Notes: generated by a model not told the origin, from the letters alone. 56,664 bases of DNA from Aureobasidium sp. EXF-3400 (GCA_024195585.1 SWBL01000333.1:1-56664); one strand, 5' to 3'; shown: positions 1 through 10,930, counted from the stretch's first letter. A program made the numbers and translations.

Positions 1-3000
1 ATACTAAATAAGTTATTCTAAATATAGCTAGGTTCTTAGTACTATATAGTCTATATAGTAACTTCCTATTCTTAAGATACTAATAGAGACTAACCTAAAG
101 ATTCTATAGGCTATATATTATGCTTTATAATATACCTAAATATATAATATATCTCCTTTTATTACTTAAAACTATTAATATTAGACTATTATAACTATAG
201 CTTTTTTTCTATCTTCTACTACGTCCTTACTACTCTTTAACTTCTTATCTATAAGCTAGCCTTTCTTTATAATCTCTTTTACTTCTATTAGCTATATAGA
301 GTTTTATTAAGAGGATCGTCTACTAGCTATTAATAGATAACTCTATAAGAGGAACTTAACCTATAGAAACTATAGATTATTTAGAAATAATACTATAAAC
401 TTGCTTACCTATGTTTTTTAGTAGATTAGAAAGCTAAGAAGGCGTCGTATTAGGCGTCTACGACCTTACTAAGCTAAGCGACGATATAGAGCTATATAAG
501 GCTATTAAGCTATATCGTTAACTAAGAGAGAAAGTACTTTAACTTATAGATCTATTACCTTACATCCTCTTTTTTAAATCTATAGTTTCTATAGGTTTAA
601 TTCTAGCTAGAAATGTAGTAATCTTCTCTACTAACTATATCTCTAGTATAATAATCTAAGAATCTAGAATAACTTAAGAGTCTAGTATAAAGTCTTAGCT
701 ATTACTATTAAAATCGATCTCTATACTATATATAGTTAAAGGTAGTAATAATAAGATCTCGATACGACCTATAGAATCTATAGGCTAATTTCCTATTCTA
801 GTTAGTTACTAGTATAAAGTATCTATAGCTATATAGATAAGATCTCTAGATTTTCTCTAAGCTACTATTCTTACTATATTTCTTATCTCTTAGGCTTTAA
901 TAGGATCCTCTATATCTAGACCTATAGTTTCTATAGATAGATATTTAACTAGAGTATTCTTACTCTTTTTCTTTTCTTACTCTTTATTAGTATCTACTTT
1001 CTATCTACTAATAATAGTATTAATATTTATCTAAAGTACTTTATAAAAGTATATAAGTATCTTATTACTACTATACTAATCCTTTTCTATAAGCTTTTTA
1101 ATCGTTCCTTCTTTATAGATAGTAAATTTACTATATTTGCCTATATCTAGACTACTAAACTCTTATATAACTTACTATTAGCTCTTAGTCTTAAGGATAT
1201 AGTCTAAAGACATTAGTATAGATCTTTTATTTATAGGTACTATGTCATTAGCTACTTTCTAAAGCTACTTAACTATAAACTTATAGCTATATAGTTAATA
1301 AAAGCTAACCTATAGCTTTATAAAAGACTTTTTATACTTACTAAGTAGTAGTACTTTAAATATATACTATTCTAGATAGTATATAGAATAGTATATAATA
1401 GGCTTAAGTCCTTAATGTTTAATAGAAATATAAAAGTAGCTAAGATACTAGAAAAGTAGTTTATAAACATATAGACTATTAATTATACTACGAAATACTA
1501 GATAGAGCTCTAATTAATGCTTACTATCTATAGTAGACTATTTTACTCTACTCTTACTAGTTAGTTTATATAACTCCTTATTAAGTAGTAAGCCTTAATC
1601 TAAGCTTATAGTTTCTATAGGTATTAGTAGATCTATATCTTCTAATACTAGTTAAACTTATTAAAGCTAAGAACCTCTATTTTGCATTATATTATAATAT
1701 CGCTTACTATCTTTAGTAACTTTCTTTAGTATTAGTTTTAGCTTTATAACCTAATTGACTTTGTCTTTTATATTATATGCCTAATATAGTATACTCTATA
1801 CTATAATTATAGGTTTACTAGAGTAACTAATACGACCTATATGCTACTAAAATTCTATAGATTAGCTATTAATAGGAAATCTAATTAGAAGTATAGTATT
1901 AAGGCCCTTAATATTTATACTAGTACTAAGAGTACTTATAGCTAAGACTATATAGCAAATAGAGTCCTTAACCTTACTAAAGTCCTTATAAAGCTTATCC
2001 TAATTATGCTTTAGAGTCTCTCTAGTATAAAAGTCGATATACTAGTAGGCTTTATAGATTAAGATTAGAGTATTAGCCTCTATTAATAGCTTAACTAAGG
2101 CTTTGTAAGCAAGCTATAACTAATTTAATATAGATGACTTTAAATTAATAAAGATAATAGTCTTAAGAATATTTTTAATATTAAAGTTACTACTATCTTT
2201 AGCCTTAGAAAGGATTATATAAATTAGTTACTTACTTTTTATCTTGTTATTCTTAAGCTTAGTTATAATAAGGCAAATCTCTAGTCTATTAATAGTAGTT
2301 TAGATAATATTAGTTTAGAAGTTATCTATACTATTAGATTAAAATCTAGCGAACTTCTTTATCTTTATCTCTATATTAATATTAAGTATTATAGTATAAC
2401 TAAATATAGGTATATTAGTCTAGAAACAGTTTTAAAGATTATTTAAATACTAGAAGTCTAGATAGAAGTCCTTCTATATAGAAATAAAATAAAGCTTATT
2501 AATAGTAATTAGGCTAACTTTATCTTAAAGGCTATTATATAGTATACTATAAAGTATTAGATATATAGCTTACTCTAGACTTATAATAAGATATATATAT
2601 ATACTATTATATATCTTAGCTATTATCTTTAGCTATAGCTTCTTAGTATTAGTAGTAATAAGGTATAGATTACTACTATATTATCTAATATTAGCCTTAT
2701 ACTATACTCTAAGTCGATTAAAAGAAATAATTTATATAGTTATAAGACCTGTTACTAGAGAAAAGAGCTAGAAAGAAATACTCTTACTAAAGCTAGTCTT
2801 TATAACTAATATAGTATTACTCTAAAGAAAGTATATATGCTAGAGAGCCTATCTTTATTTCTCCTTATAGTTAAAGCCTATAACTTGTTTAATAACTCTT
2901 ATAATAAATATCTTTTAAGTCGTAAAGCTAATATTAGCCTTATAATAGTATTAGAATAGAGCCTAGACTTTATAAATCTCTATATTACGATTTAAAGATA

Positions 3001-3744
3001 TAATCTATAGATTTTGTAAGAGGCTCTAGAGGATAGTAGGATCAATAGTTAGATTATTCTCTACTAGACAAAGCTTAAGCCTAGGCGCGGATAAAAAGAT
3101 TAATAATAATAGCATATCCTTACTTAGAACTTAAGGCCTTAGTATATCCTTCTTTTTCTTCTTTCTATACTAGTTTAAATATCTAGCTATACTATAGGCG
3201 ACCTATAGATTCTATAGGTTATATAGATAAGTAAATTATAGATAGTAAAGAGTAGTAAGTAAGCTAATAAAAGAGTATAATAGTCTAGAGGATAGAATAG
3301 TTAGTAAAAATTATAAGTAGACTATAGATAAGGCCTATAAAGTCTACTATACTAACCTATAGTTTCTATAGATTAAAAATTAGGTATAAATAGTAGGGTA
3401 GTTAAAGAAAGCCTAATATATATGCTTATCTTTAGGAAATCAACTTTTCGTAATAATAGAGCTTATACTACTAGTAGATATTTAAATAGACTATAATATT
3501 ATTTTTTATAACCTATAGAAACTATAGGTCTAAAAAGCTAGGAAAAGAATATATATAATAGTATAGTATAGTAAATAGTATAGTCTAAAAAGTATATTTT
3601 AAAATTCCTTATTAGTAAGAGAGCTATATTAAACTCTTAGATACTCTGCTAATAAGTAAGCATGTTTTCCTACCTTTTGCTACTAAGGTTAGACTATGCA
3701 CGCTAAAAACTACACTAAATTCCGACCTATAGAATTTATAGGCT
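1..3744. repeat. AT-rich, RIP-type degenerate repeat block
   Basis: This 3.7-kb stretch is very AT-rich, is dominated by TpA steps (tata, ctag, ctat) and almost lacks CpA and TpG, which are common in the rest of the window. That skew is the classic footprint of repeat-induced point mutation (CpA to TpA on both strands) in ascomycetes. No open reading frame survives and I cannot identify the original element. Normal composition returns between about 3650 and 3750, where CA and TG reappear. The block probably continues to the left of the window. The ancestral sequence was presumably a transposon or other duplicated DNA; that part is inference. Confidence 0.85.
93..3743. repeat. Ten dispersed copies of a 19-bp palindrome
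   Basis: The consensus is ACCTATAG-WWW-CTATAGGT: two 8-nt inverted arms around a 3-nt centre. Copies lie at 93-111, 359-377, 578-596, 767-785, 920-938, 1604-1622, 3201-3219, 3355-3373, 3511-3529 and 3725-3743. The copies at 3201 (centre ATT) and 3511 (centre AAA) match perfectly; the others differ mostly at the outermost bases. Centres fall into two classes, AAA/TTT and AAT/ATT, so copies occur in both orientations. None is seen between 1623 and 3200. Arms may be native, or may be RIP products of richer arms such as CCTGTGG/CCACAGG or CCTGCAG/CTGCAGG. Confidence 0.8.
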
Positions 3745-3994
3745 TACGTGATTGTATTGGCGGAGCGTCTAATTAATGAGATAAGCTCAAAAATTCGTGA
3801 GACAGTTCACTCCGCGTGAGCAGAGGTTAATTTTCATTCTTTTTTTTTTTTTGGAGAGCTTGTGTAAGATGCTGACCAGGTCACCGTGCCAACATTAGAG
3901 ATAGAGACTCGAGCTGCAATGTATTGGTGATAAACAGGGAGCAACAAAAGCAAACAAGAGCCCATCGAGTATGTCTCCTCGCTTCTCAGAACGT

Positions 3995-6807
3995 TCAATA
4001 TCTATCCGTGATGTTACTGTCATCTTCGATTGTCGACTCCGCACCCTGGCTGCTCATCTCCTCATGACCATTACGACTCCTCATCGACGCAGCATAGTCG
4101 GTCACGGTCTCAAAGTGTGCCATGTCAAAATTGTCAACATCCGTCGCAAGGCTCTCGAGATCCGCTTCATCTGCTTCCCTCTCAATTGCAGTCATTCGCG
4201 CCTCAAACTCGCGCTGGAGTTCTTGAAGCCAGCTTTGGAGGACCGGTCCTTCCATCGCACCATCACAGGCATGCATGAGTTCTTCTCTCAGACCGAGGAT
4301 TAGCTTTCTTTTCCTGCCCACGATGACGGCTCTGGAGGCTTGCTTTCTTCTCTCTACCTGCGCATGTAGCTTTTCTGCCACTCGAATAGCGTACTCAATT
4401 ACATCTGGAGGGAGCGGCATGACTTTCGCCAGCTGGAGGCCATAATGTTGCTCAGAAACGACGCCATCCGTGAGTCTGTACAACATGGCCATTTTGTCGG
4501 CTTCAGACATGTCCACTGCCAAGTGCTTGTTGACTACTCCGTTGCGTTCTGCCAGAATCTTTGCCAGATCTCGAAAATGTGTCGCGAACCAGACCAAAGC
4601 TCGACTCTCCACCAGAGCCTCTGCAATTGCAAGAGCTATAGCGAGTCCATCTCGCGGACTTGTTCCTCGACCAAGCTCGTCAATGATCACCAAGCTGTTT
4701 TTGTCCATGTTCCTCAGAATGAAGGCCGTCTCTCTCATCTCGGATGCAAAAGTCGACACGTTGGCCTCGATGCTGTCGTCAATGGACATTCTTGCGAAGA
4801 GTTGCTTGATGATTGGGAAAGAAGCAAATTCCGCCGGCACGAAACAACCGATTTGAGCCATCACCGACAACAGAGCGATTGAACGAATGTAAGTGCTCTT
4901 TCCGCTCATATTACATCCTGTGATGATCTGAAAGCGGGACTGCTGAGTGGCAAACACATCATTCGGAATGAATGGAATATTCTGCACTTTCTCCCTGATA
5001 GGATGGCGGCCAGCTTTGATACCGAGAGTTTGCGTGATGCGAGGTCGAGTGTAGTCGTGTAAGGTGACGTTGTGAGCGAACGACGAAAGCACGTCCAACA
5101 TTGCGATACTCTCTGAGACCTTGAAGAGCACTGACATGTACACCCGAATCTCGCCGATCAACTCTTGTATGGCTTTGTCACTCATCAGCAGTACCTCAGT
5201 ATGCGAGTCGGAGATCTTCTGGCTGCGCTTTCGTAAATCTAGAGTCGAGCATTCAACCTTGTTGTTCTTGCGAATGACATTGATGAATACTGGCGGTAGG
5301 TTTCGGTCTTCGAGTTCCGAGGCATTGAGACGTAGGTAGTATTGTCTGGCACTGTCGTATTTGAGATCCAGTTGAAGTTTGTGAGTTTCTGCGCCATGGT
5401 CAGGACGCAGCATACACCATCAGAAGGAAAGACTCACCTTGTAATTCATCAACAAGCTCATGCACATCCATATTGGCCTCCTTGTAAGTTTGTCTAGCAA
5501 CATCAAGCAAACCATTGACGCCAGACTGAGCCGTTGGTCAGTCTGAGTTATCCCATCTACCAGTGATGTGCTTACCTTGACTGCGTATGTTCTTTGGTTT
5601 CGCAACTCGAGCGGTTGCTTCGCGTAAGTGATATCCTCGTTAACAAACTCGTCAATGAGTTCCTTGATAGGATCGATATTGCTGGGAGTACAGTTCTTGT
5701 GGCTATATCAGTCAATGACATTTCAGTGGACCTAAAGATACTGACACGTCGAATCTCTTTCAGCATGACACTCTTTGACCCAGTCAGAGCTTCATAGACA
5801 GGCTGAATACTAGCCACAAATTGCTTGAGCATGATTACTTGGTTGACGCTTTGCTCAGTGGACTGTAAAGAAGGTTTGGTTGGGATAATGATCAGCTGAG
5901 TCAAGATCTTGTCTGCGTCAAGAATGGTCTTCAACGCTGCTCTTGTAGCAAAGAACATGTCTTCCCTGGTCGAGAGTTCTTGGAGGGCATCATAACGAGT
6001 TTCCAATGTTTGTTGATCAGTGAGTGGTTGTAAGACATTGCTTCGCAGAAGTCGGGAACCCATAGGTGTCAACGTCTCATCGAGAATGCCGAAGAGACAG
6101 TCGCGTGACTTTTGGTTTTGGAGATTTTGAATCAACTCAAGAGAGCGGATAGTGGAAAGGTCGATCATCATGGAACCTTCAGATGCTTCATACCTGATTC
6201 TCAAAGAGTGTGGCGGAAAGGTCTTATTCAGAGCAAGCTCGATGAACTTCATAGCTGCGGCAAAGCAGCATACCGAGAAGTAGTTGCCGTCGACAGACAT
6301 TTTGATACTGTCTACATCTTGAATGAAGCCAAATTGCTCGATGAACTCAACGCCAGTAGTTTCAGCCCAATAGCGACGGTCAAGGAGGATCAGGTTGCTG
6401 TTCAGGTCGTCTAGATTCTCCTCGATGAGGCAAAACAATTTGGACTTAGTTTTCGCCGCAGTGTCCAAGATCAAGATTTTAGAGGGACTAAAGACTGCCA
6501 ACTTGTGCAGAGTGCGGACATAGGATTGGCTATCGGGGATTTGACTGAGTACAGCCTCGCCCATGTCCAAGTTGATAAAGGCAAGACCGACAGTGGGAGC
6601 TATACCGCGCGACTCGTTCACAGCACAGATGATTTGTTGTGACTCAACTCCGATAGTTGAAATGGCAGTACGAGGGCGAGTCGAGTATTCGTAGGAACTA
6701 TATTGTGAGTAGCCAGCATTGCTTGAGCTCGCAGGTGCAGGCGACGCCGGAAGATGCAGCCGGCTATGCGATGATGAGACACTCATTCTGGTGGATCTGG
6801 AAGTCAT
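3995..6807 (-). CDS. MSH4: MutS homologue MSH4 (meiotic crossover factor)
   Basis: The product is the meiosis-specific MutS homologue that pairs with MSH5 to stabilise recombination intermediates for crossing over; it is not a mismatch-repair enzyme. Four exons fit: 6807-5746, 5695-5576, 5525-5438 and 5388-3995, with three introns of 49-50 nt, giving about 887 residues (yeast Msh4 is 878). The clamp/lever region is in the first half. The ATPase domain carries Walker A GCNMSGKST near residue 581 and Walker B DELGRGTS near 660. The family usually has GPNM or GANM at the P-loop; Cys here is a mild variant. The acidic C-terminal tail ends TDRY. Residues upstream of ETHKL in the unspliced frame are intron read-through. 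It lies next to the RIP block, about 250 bp away. Confidence 0.93.
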
Positions 6808-6994
6808 TTTGAAAATGTGCAGGGCGAATTGAGAGATGAAGAGGATAGACAGGACACAGACAAAGATGTTCAGGACATGGGCTGTTCACAGGTCGCGACT
6901 TCCCTCTTGGCCATGCAAACCGAATTTGCCTGTTCTCGCACACGAGCGCTGAACATGTCCAACCCAAATTTGCATTTCGCGATCCCCTGTGCCA

Positions 6995-8082
6995 TCACAG
7001 ACGTGCCTTGATCTTCTCGAACTCTACCTTGTTAATGCAGCTCCCTACACCCTCGAGACTGACTTCTACAACGTCCCCATCTTTCAACCAAACTTGAGGC
7101 TTGCGGCCCATGCCAACGCCTTGTGGACTGGGTTTGTGTAAGCAAGTGCTTGTTCTTTGCGACCTCCATTTACTTACGTTCCGGTGAAAATCAAGTCGCC
7201 AGGCAACAAGGTGGTACCTTGACTCAGGATGCTGATAGTCTTGGCGACTCCGAAGATCATATCTCTTGTGTTGCTGTCTTGAACAGTCTTGCCATTGACC
7301 TTGGTCATGATTCTTAGATTTTGCGGGTCTGAAATAAGCTTGGTGCTGACAATCGCAGGACCGATGGGAGCCCATGCATCAAACCCTTTTCCAAGACCCC
7401 ATTGACCACCACCACGCTTGAGTTGCCAATCGCGATGCGAGACGTCATTTCCTACAGCATATCCTGCCACATGCGACAGTGCCTGAGCCTCCGAGATGTC
7501 TGAGCCTTCCTTCCCAATCACAGCGACCAGTTCGCATTCGTAATCGAGGCCTTCGCCTTCTTGGGCCGCCGCACACACAGGAATCTTGTCGAGTGGCCCT
7601 GTGACTGCCGTGACGGGCTTGTAGAAGAGGACGGGGTATTTCGGGATGGGCATGTTGGACTGTAGGACACTGATCAGCATGCGTGCTTATGTTTGAGGCT
7701 GTCGACAGTATAATACTTCGATGGCATGCTGCTCGTAGTTTAGACCGAGGCAGCGGACAGTCCTGATGTCTTCCCGGGCTAGTGGTGCAAGGAGCTTTTG
7801 CACGTCCTGACCAGCTTCAGTGTACGTCTCGAACTCTCACAATCATTGGAAGCATACAACTACACGATCAGTGACCTGATGCTGTCCCCATGGTGTGCCT
7901 TGGATGACCTTGGCCTGAGCCACTCTTGTCAAGTCACTTGCTCCGCCTCCGGATGGTACGAGTGCGTCGCCGTAATATGTCTTGCCATCTTTGGCCAGGA
8001 ACCGGATGAGTCTCTACTGGTCACCAAAATCAGCTGTTGCTACCAGATTGAACCTGAGACTACAAACCGAGAACGACGACAT
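6995..8082 (-). CDS. Fumarylacetoacetate hydrolase-family protein (FAHD2-like)
   Basis: This is a FAH-fold metal-dependent hydrolase/decarboxylase of the short FAHD type, which acts on acylpyruvates or related oxo-acids; the substrate cannot be read from sequence. Five exons fit: 8082-8068 (only 15 nt, MSSFS), 8013-7864, 7806-7717, 7659-7178 and 7127-6995, giving 289 residues. The exon 2/3 junction could shift by a few codons (donor 7865 with acceptor at 7815 also keeps frame). Family marks are the NYEQHA segment, the metal-binding LDYECELV acidic pair, GNDVSHRDWQ, GKGFDAWAPIGP and the FTGTPQGVGMG turn. It is divergent from the SDHAF1-like gene with a 252-bp shared promoter, and its stop lies 187 bp from the MSH4 start. 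Confidence 0.9.
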
Positions 8083-8334
8083 GATTGTGCTTGTTTGACA
8101 AGATGGATCGTGGTCAGGGTTGCTCAAAGACGATGTCGGCGTCCGTCCCCAGCTTTCTCCACAGTCTGTTTGGAGCGCGTCATGCCATTTCTCCCGATCA
8201 TCAACTCCAGTCTATGAACAAACTTCTGCCATGCCATCTTGATTTTGGTCCATACAATCAATATCTACCCTGATACAAGTCTTGCAGGCCAAACTTCATC
8301 ATCGCAACTCCGATACACAACATCTTTGTTCACA
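8083..8334. promoter_or_regulatory. Short divergent promoter, FAH-family gene / SDHAF1
   Basis: The 252 bp between the two divergent start codons must hold both promoters and both 5' leaders. I see no clear TATA box or recognisable factor site. The juxtaposition of a mitochondrial assembly factor and an organic-acid hydrolase suggests possible co-regulation, which is inference only. Confidence 0.5.
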
Positions 8335-8677
8335 ATGGCACGCCTGTCGGGTCTTCAGCGCGAGGTTCTGTCCCTCTATCGCAAATGTCTTCGCGAAACA
8401 CGAAAGAAGCCTGCTGTATGTGCACTTGGGATTGTCCCTATCAAGATCGAACATTGACTCCAAGCAGGAAGTCAGGCCGAATTTTCTTCAGTTCACTCGG
8501 TATGCCACATCTTGTTCTGCCTACTTCCCCAAAGGCTGACACTCCACAAGATCGGAATTCCGTCAACACCAAAACTACGACAAGAAGGACTTTGGTGCCA
8601 TCGAGTATATGCTTCGCAAAGGTCAGCGACAATTGGAGATATACTCGTCCCCCGGTATCCGAAATGTTATGAAGTAA
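8335..8677 (+). CDS. LYR-motif succinate dehydrogenase assembly factor 1 (SDHAF1/Sdh6)
   Basis: This is a 79-residue mitochondrial LYR protein that helps insert Fe-S clusters into the SdhB subunit of respiratory complex II. Three exons fit: 8335-8415, 8468-8499 (32 nt) and 8551-8677, with 52- and 51-nt introns that start GTATG and end CAG/AAG. The spliced protein opens MARLSGLQREV and has LYR at residues 14-16. It continues through EVRPNF, a KKDFGAIEYMLRKG segment and the C-terminal SSPGIRNV. All match the SDHAF1 family in order and length. No single exon is long enough to stand out, so the gene is easily missed. No separate presequence is visible, as is usual for LYR proteins. Confidence 0.9.
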
Positions 8678-8894
8678 CCTTGGACTCGCTTGCCTCTCTT
8701 TGTTGCTGGTCGCGATACCCCGCAGCCTCGACCCTATACACCTATCGACACTTTCACGAGCGTCTTCTGGCATTGTCTACCATCTTCTTTGCCTCGGATA
8801 CACCATCCATTAACTCGAATGTCATCATAACAGCATTGTGATGTTTGTTGCTACTCGTAAGCAAGTCCACGTGACTGTGCCCGTTCCGGATTAG

Positions 8895-8927
8895 GAAGGT
8901 TCTCGAAAGTTCTTTCCTATTCTGGAA
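8895..8927. promoter_or_regulatory. Heat-shock element array (HSF1 site)
   Basis: GAA 8895, TTC 8900, GAA 8905, TTC 8910, TTC 8920 and GAA 8925 sit in an exact 5-bp register; only the unit expected at 8915 is degenerate. Alternating nGAAn/nTTCn units are the binding site of trimeric heat-shock factor. The array lies about 160 bp upstream of the TATA box of the small heat-shock protein gene. Confidence 0.92.
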
Positions 8928-9084
8928 CCATCTTTTGTTTGTGCAACCACCTTGGTCAGGAGACACTACTGGTATCTTCTAGATGTATGTTGTGAAGCAG
9001 GGACGAGGTGGTGAGATCAGTCCAGCATATTCTGGTATGCTCTGGCGTCTTCAAGGCTGCCACTGACCAGGGGTAGCTCGAAGG

Positions 9085-9090
9085 TATAAA
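9085..9090 (+). promoter_or_regulatory. TATA box of the Hsp30-type gene
   Basis: A TATAAA lies 81 bp upstream of the first ATG and is followed by a CA-rich, pyrimidine-poor leader with repeated aacaa, typical of efficiently translated fungal mRNAs. The distance predicts a transcription start near 9115. Confidence 0.75.
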
Positions 9091-9165
9091 GCCACTCAAC
9101 CAGTCCACCATATCCTTTCATCATCAGAAACAAGAACAAACACAACAACAATCACAAGCAATTAC

Positions 9166-9912
9166 ATGCAAACTTATCGCATCTCCAACAAGCTCCCTCA
9201 GGCTTACAAGATCATCAAAGTCGCTCCTCAAGTCACTCCAGTCAGAACAATGTTCTCCTTCCCACGCTTCCCTTCTGGCGAATTCGCCCCTCTATTCCGT
9301 CTTCTTGACGACTATGCCTCGCACCAGATCTCCCGCCAGGGCGATGACTTCGGCAACTTTGGCAATCTCTCTCAACTTCGCTCCTTCCAGCCTCGCTTCG
9401 ATGTGAAGGAGGTCAAGGATGGTTACGAGCTGCACGGTGAACTTCCTGGTGTCGACCAGAAGGACATCCAGATTGAGTTCACCGATGCCCAGACCTTGAG
9501 CATCAAGGGTCGCACTGAGCGCCACCGCGAGTCTGGCACTCCTCCCGCTGCCCTCGAGGGCCAGCAAGAGAAGGGTCGCATCACATCCGGCGAAGAAACC
9601 CCCGACACCTCCTCCCACCACTACCAGAAGCCCACCGTCGAGGACGAGAATGCCGCTCAGTCCACCAACAACGAGCAGCAGCTCACCACCACCGACAACC
9701 AGAACCAGCAAGTGCAGCAACAGACCGAGCAGCAGCGCCCTCAATCCCGCTACTGGGTCTCTGAACGCTCGGTCGGCGAGTTCTCACGCTCCTTTGCCTT
9801 CCCTTCTCGCGTCGACCAGGACAATGTTCGTGCCAGCCTCAAGGATGGTATCTTGAGCATTGTTGTCCCCAAGGCTTCTGCTCCCACTACTCGCAAGATC
9901 AATATTGAGTAA
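9166..9912 (+). CDS. hsp30: Small heat-shock protein, Hsp30/Hsp20 family
   Basis: This is an ATP-independent holdase chaperone of 248 residues in one exon. The alpha-crystallin domain is split. Its first half starts at FDVKEVKDGYELHGELPGV (about 83-101) and its end includes the conserved DGILSIVVPK (about 229-238). Between them is an 80-residue hydrophilic, Gln/Asn-rich insertion, as in Neurospora Hsp30. The usual family N-terminus corresponds to MFSFPRFP at Met-29 (position 9250). The 28 residues before it contain five Lys/Arg and no Asp/Glu and could be a targeting leader. A heat-shock element array and TATA box precede the gene. Codon use is strongly biased to C-ending codons, as expected for high expression. 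Confidence 0.93.
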   Translation: MQTYRISNKLPQAYKIIKVAPQVTPVRTMFSFPRFPSGEFAPLFRLLDDYASHQISRQGDDFGNFGNLSQLRSFQPRFDVKEVKDGYELHGELPGVDQKDIQIEFTDAQTLSIKGRTERHRESGTPPAALEGQQEKGRITSGEETPDTSSHHYQKPTVEDENAAQSTNNEQQLTTTDNQNQQVQQQTEQQRPQSRYWVSERSVGEFSRSFAFPSRVDQDNVRASLKDGILSIVVPKASAPTTRKINIE

Positions 9913-10704
9913 ATGGGGCAAGCAGCAACAAGCATCATCACCAGCCTGAAAAAGCTTTCTTACCCTACGAGTCACGAACATCTTTCATGGATCAAGGCAT
10001 GTCTTTTTGCATTGGGGATGGAGTAATTGCAGATTGTCTTGTTTCATTTGTTTGAGTTTTTCTTGCTTTTGTCTTTGCTGCTTTTTCTCGCTTTCTTGCT
10101 CTCTATTACTCAAAGTATTTAATTCAATACAAATTTACGTTATGCAGCATCTCACTTCTACCTTATCCGCTCCAATGTGATTGACTTAGTCTTCATTACA
10201 GGTCCTAGACAGCATTTGTTTTCCACCTCCATAATACAGTCTCGGAATCAAAGATATGCACTGTCCTTATCTGGATTTAAATTGTCTAGATTCTGTCTCT
10301 GATTCGGGAGAAAACTGCAAATAGTGATGCATCGCATTTATTCCTCCTTCTTTTCCGGTACACTACTTTCACCAGCGTCTATGAAATCGCCCGCAGTTCT
10401 TGTTTGAATGATCCCACCATCGTACTTTCCCCTGTCAAGTTGCGACTCTCCTGCAACTCCCATCATATATTGTTCTTCTTCCATCGGCAGTGCGATGCAA
10501 GGATAATCGTAGATGCATGATGATGGGTTTCTGCAAGTGCACCTCTCAAACCCCGCGATCAACCAACCCAGATGATGACAAGAATCCGCAAATCCTCAGG
10601 TCTATTGATAGTAAACGCGCATGAATCCATGACTGTATCGACACTTCTTTGCTTATTGTTCGGATCAATCATGTGAAAGTCTACCTTTTGTTTGTAAAGG
10701 GGAG
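9913..10704. other. Intergenic region after the Hsp30-type gene
   Basis: The first 200 bp or so are T-rich 3' UTR sequence of the heat-shock gene. The rest has only short unsupported reading frames in both strands (for example 10338-10562 minus). I see no RNA gene or repeat here. Confidence 0.6.
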
Positions 10705-10813
10705 CCGAGGTCCGGTATTATGCCAAGGCCTGCCTTTTTCGAGCATCCCGGATGGGGGTGGCACCGAGGAGGAGTCCGGGGGATTCGCATGGGGAGCGAG
10801 GGTGAACCCTCGG
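10705..10813. promoter_or_regulatory. Three CCTCGG/CCGAGG sites upstream of HMG-CoA lyase
   Basis: CCGAGG occurs at 10705-10710 and 10764-10769, and CCTCGG at 10808-10813, all 200-310 bp before the HMG-CoA lyase ATG. CCTCGG is the core bound by the fungal fatty-acid regulators FarA/FarB and their relatives. The link to this gene is inferred from motif and pathway. Confidence 0.5.
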
Positions 10814-10923
10814 ATAATGCTCAATATCCCGAAGAAAGATGCTATTGTGCTCATTTTTTCTCGAGTATGAGATCAAAGTCGTGTTGGTGCTGACGTTATG
10901 TCTCAGCCTTCCGGAGTGTCTTG

Positions 10924-10930
10924 TATAATA
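10924..10930 (+). promoter_or_regulatory. TATA-like box of HMG-CoA lyase gene
   Basis: TATAATA lies 87 bp before the start codon, at a plausible core-promoter distance. No other TATA-like match is closer. Confidence 0.5.

Noticed and set aside
1..3700. Attempt to identify a transposase or reverse transcriptase in the RIP block
   Set aside because: No reading frame survives and no conserved motif can be read through the mutations; naming an element class would be guesswork.
9292..9744. 150-codon antisense frame, very Leu/Val/Gly-rich, across the Hsp30-type gene
   Set aside because: This is the expected shadow of strong C-ending codon bias on the sense strand; there are no promoter or domain features.
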